Shown piece after piece: positions 33,088 through 35,655 of a stretch of 35,655 nt of DNA. The stretch comes from CAZMOK01 sp964567785. Its GTDB lineage: Bacteria > Bacteroidota > Bacteroidia > Bacteroidales > JAGOPY01. Position 1 is the first letter of the stretch. The number at the start of each line of letters is the position of its first letter. Under the pieces are notes generated by a model. The model was not told the DNA's origin, ran no database searches, and saw only the letters and a list, made by a program, of their open reading frames with translations. Made by a program: the position numbers and the translations under genes. The stretch spans positions 1-35,655 of the forward strand of contig CAZMOK010000028.1 of NCBI GenBank assembly GCA_964567785.1, written 5' to 3'.

Positions 33088-35550
33088 TTAGCTTCTAATG
33101 GTTGCTCCCAGTTGTTTTTCAAACGCTCTGGCAAGCTTGTCCATTGTGTGGTCAATAACTTTATCGGTGAGGGTTTTACCCGGGTCCTGAAGGATAAAAC
33201 TGACAGCATAGGATTTCTTTCCGGACTCTATATTGTCTCCTTCATAAACATCAAAAAGATTAATTTCCTTAAGGAGTTTATCCTCGTACTGTTGAGCTGT
33301 CTTCCTGATATCGTCAAATGTCACTTCCCGGTTTATAAGAAGTGCCAGGTCTCGGCGTACAGCAGGGAACCTGGGGATCTCCCTGTACTTAATGTTTGAA
33401 GTATCGATCAGTTCCATGATCTTGTCGACCGATATCTCGCCATAAAACACTGATGCCTTCAAATCAAACATGCCCAGCCACTTACTACTGACATCTCCGA
33501 TCCTTGCTATCAATATGTTATCCTTCATAAGTTGTAGACCTTCCTCAAAATGATCATTATCAAAAGGACTGATGTTTAACTCCTGAAGATCAATGCCAAA
33601 CCTATCCAGTAAATTTAATACAAAGGCCTTGAGATCGAATATGTCGGTAGTTGATCCTGGATATTTCCAGGATTCGGGATAGAACCTGCCTGTAAGAAAG
33701 ACAGAAAGAAATTCCTCCTCCGAAAACCTTGAGGTTACATCCGAACTTTTGTCCCTTCCTTCGATCTTTTTGTATTGTCTTCCGAACTCATAGAGCTTAA
33801 GGTCGGATGATTTCCGGTTTGTATTGAAACTGATGGCTTCAAGCCCTCCGAAAAGCAGGGTTTGCCTCAATATATTCAGGTCGTTACTCAAAGGGTTCAG
33901 CATCTCCGCATTATGCGAGGCTTTAAGGTTACTGCTTTTGTCAGTATACGTCGAACTTGTGAGCGAATTGCTCATGATCTCCATAAAACCGTTGGCTGTC
34001 AGGATTTCCGCTGCGATATTCCTGAGCCGGTCGCGTTCGGGGCGGTCGATAAATGAAAGTGAAGATCTTAGCCTTGAGGGCATTTCAACCTTATTGAAGC
34101 CATATATCCTGATAATTTCCTCAATAATGTCTGCCTCACGTGTCACATCCCACTTAAAGGGAGGCACCTCAAGGTTCATAATATTATCATCTATATCTTT
34201 TATCTTTATTTCAAGGTCGTTGAGAATACCCTGAACCACTTTTTGGTCAAGCTTTTTACCGATCAGCCTGTCCAGGTTGGATAACTTCAGCTTTACATCA
34301 AAGTGCTTTACCGGCTCGGGATAAAAATCGTCAACCTCTGAACTGATGCTGCCCCCTGCGATCTCTTTTATCAGCAGTGCCGCTCTTTTAAGGGCGTAAA
34401 CAGTTATGTTTGGGTCAGATCCACGCTCGAACCGGAAGGAAGCGTCGGTCTGGAGTCCATGATATTTTGATGTTTTCCTCACCGAAACAGGGTTGAAGTG
34501 AGCACTTTCAAGATAGATCCCTTTTGTGCCGGAGGTGACACCAGAGCCGACTCCTCCAAAGACGCCGGCGATGCACATACCATCCTTTTCATCACAGATT
34601 ATCAGGTCATCTTCTGATAATTTTCTTTCCACCTCATCGAGTGTGGTGAATTTCTCATTCCAACGGGCAGTCCTTACAACAACCTTTTTCCCTTTGACCT
34701 TTTCAATATCATAGGCATGCAGCGGCTGACCCATTTCCATGAGCACAAAATTGGTTATATCAACCAGGTTGTTTATGGGCCTAATGCCAACGGCGTTCAG
34801 ATAGTTTTTCAGCCAGCCGGGAGATTCCTCAACAGTAATACCTGTGATGGATAAGCCGGAGAACCTCGGGCATAGCTCCGGATTTTCCACTTCCAGTTCG
34901 ATATTTTCGGAAATCTCATCCACCTTGAAGCCCTTTACCTCAGGCCGCTTCAAACTGTAACGATTCCCGGATTCAGCATTCAATACAGCGGCAACATCAC
35001 GTGCCACGCCAATGTGCGACATGGCATCGGTCCTGTTGGGAGTCAGTCCGATCTCATAAATAACATCTCTGTATACCTTGAAGTAATCTGTTGCAGGGGC
35101 CCCTGTGCTCGCATCATCATCAAGCACCATTATACCCTCGTGTGAATCGCCAAGTCCAAGTTCATCTTCTGCGCATATCATCCCTTCCGACACTTCACCC
35201 CTGATCTTTGCTTTACGTATCTCGAACGGCTTATTATCCATGTAAAGAGTTGTCCCAACTTTTGCTACAAGCACTTTCTGACCTTCTGCCACATTGGGAG
35301 CGCCGCATACAATGGGCAAGGGTTCGTCCTGGCCAATATCCACGGTTGTCAGGCTAAGCTTGTCGGCATTCGGGTGCTTTACGCAGGTTTTCACTTCCCC
35401 TACCACTATTCCTTTCAGCCCTCCTTTAACCGATTCAAAATTTTCCATCCCCTCCACTTCTAATCCGCAATTGGTTAGCAATTCAGAAAGAGCTTCCGGC
35501 TGAAGTCCAAAATCGAGGTATTCCTTGAGCCAGTTGTAAGAAATCTTCAT
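33088..35550 (-). CDS. pheT: Phenylalanine--tRNA ligase beta subunit
   Basis: PheT pairs with PheS to charge tRNA-Phe; the beta chain also edits Tyr-tRNA(Phe). The 820-residue length fits the bacterial long form. It starts MKISYNWLKEYLDF. Domains in order: tRNA-binding OB fold (about 40-150, GIVVGEVKTCVKHPNADKLSLTTVDIG, IVCGAPNV), B3/B4 editing region (about 215-390, PRFSGLSITGI, INNLVDITNFVLMEMGQPLHAYD), B5 (about 400-470), a core catalytic-like domain (VTREADIIEEIIRIYGFNKV, EMLNPLSNDLNILRQTLL), and the C-terminal anticodon-binding fold (YREIPRFPAVRRDLALLI to the end). pheS is not in the window. The gene is the first of the minus-strand run. Confidence 0.98.
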   Translation of the reverse strand: MKISYNWLKEYLDFGLQPEALSELLTNCGLEVEGMENFESVKGGLKGIVVGEVKTCVKHPNADKLSLTTVDIGQDEPLPIVCGAPNVAEGQKVLVAKVGTTLYMDNKPFEIRKAKIRGEVSEGMICAEDELGLGDSHEGIMVLDDDASTGAPATDYFKVYRDVIYEIGLTPNRTDAMSHIGVARDVAAVLNAESGNRYSLKRPEVKGFKVDEISENIELEVENPELCPRFSGLSITGITVEESPGWLKNYLNAVGIRPINNLVDITNFVLMEMGQPLHAYDIEKVKGKKVVVRTARWNEKFTTLDEVERKLSEDDLIICDEKDGMCIAGVFGGVGSGVTSGTKGIYLESAHFNPVSVRKTSKYHGLQTDASFRFERGSDPNITVYALKRAALLIKEIAGGSISSEVDDFYPEPVKHFDVKLKLSNLDRLIGKKLDQKVVQGILNDLEIKIKDIDDNIMNLEVPPFKWDVTREADIIEEIIRIYGFNKVEMPSRLRSSLSFIDRPERDRLRNIAAEILTANGFMEIMSNSLTSSTYTDKSSNLKASHNAEMLNPLSNDLNILRQTLLFGGLEAISFNTNRKSSDLKLYEFGRQYKKIEGRDKSSDVTSRFSEEEFLSVFLTGRFYPESWKYPGSTTDIFDLKAFVLNLLDRFGIDLQELNISPFDNDHFEEGLQLMKDNILIARIGDVSSKWLGMFDLKASVFYGEISVDKIMELIDTSNIKYREIPRFPAVRRDLALLINREVTFDDIRKTAQQYEDKLLKEINLFDVYEGDNIESGKKSYAVSFILQDPGKTLTDKVIDHTMDKLARAFEKQLGATIRS

Positions 35551-35575
35551 TGTAAGGCTAAATTTGTAAGAAAGG

Positions 35576-35583
35576 CAAAGGTA
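35576..35583 (-). promoter_or_regulatory. Likely -7 box of the pheT promoter
   Basis: Minus-strand TACCTTTG is an exact TAnnTTTG match beginning 26 bases before the pheT ATG. The expected -33 region (about 35603-35607) falls inside the heptamer repeat and contains no TTG on this strand. Confidence 0.55.
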
Positions 35584-35598
35584 ATAATTAATTAGTGT

Positions 35599-35655
35599 TG
35601 AGTTCTGAGTTCTGAGTTCTGAGTTCTGAGTTCTGAGTTCTGAGTTCTGAGTTCT
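35599..35655. repeat. Heptanucleotide tandem repeat (TGAGTTC)n at the right edge
   Basis: Eight perfect copies of TGAGTTC (35599-35654) plus one further base run off the end of the window with no mismatch, so the true copy number is unknown. The array starts 15 bases beyond the pheT -7 box and 48 bases from the pheT start. Perfect identity suggests recent expansion by slipped-strand replication. A break in a contig or read at such a repeat is also common. Confidence 0.95.

Overview
The window comes from a Bacteroidota (Bacteroidetes) bacterium, most likely an environmental member of the Bacteroidales/Marinilabiliales or a relative. The evidence is type IX secretion system (T9SS) components with their typical C-terminal-domain cargo, a gldJ-type lipoprotein, the sigma54 regulator-lptE-TPR-secG-groES-groEL gene order, and several TAnnTTTG promoter boxes, the -7 element read by the Bacteroidota primary sigma factor. 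I see no tRNA, rRNA, CRISPR array, insertion sequence or phage gene.

Layout. (1) 1-9089, all minus strand: three large secreted proteins built from cohesin-like modules. One is cut by the left edge. One has two cohesin+Ig-like pairs. One is a 1715-residue, cysteine-rich, acidic repeat protein ending in dockerin-like, cohesin-like and T9SS sorting modules. (2) 9090-9657: an AT-rich gap without a convincing gene. (3) 9658-12026, minus: murF and anmK (peptidoglycan precursor synthesis and recycling), overlapping by 4 bases. (4) 12127-14625, minus: porP/sprF-type gene followed by gldJ, ending in a clear terminator. (5) 14802-24329, plus: two porU-like C25-family peptidase genes in tandem, then porV and ispF. 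(6) 24438-26295: a divergent pair, a DUF4468-type secreted protein (minus) and an unrecognised outer-membrane-barrel-like protein (plus). (7) 26351-35550, all minus: in transcription order pheT, a nucleotide-sugar dehydrogenase, a sigma54-type AAA+ activator, lptE, a TPR protein, secG, a hairpin, groS and groL. (8) 35599-35655: a heptanucleotide tandem repeat that runs off the right edge just upstream of the pheT promoter.

How it fits together. Regions 4 and 5 hold much of an outer-membrane T9SS module: PorU/PorV release and anchor cargo, PorP/SprF is an outer-membrane partner, and GldJ is a lipoprotein of the motility/secretion apparatus. Two of the three proteins in region 1 carry recognisable T9SS type A sorting domains, so they are likely clients. 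Their cohesin-like and dockerin-like modules suggest a protein assembly on the cell surface; that is inference. Region 7 adds envelope-building functions (LptE, SecG, a sugar-nucleotide dehydrogenase) and the GroESL chaperonin. The most interesting points are the cohesin/dockerin cluster beside the T9SS genes, the duplicated PorU, and the repeat at the pheT promoter.
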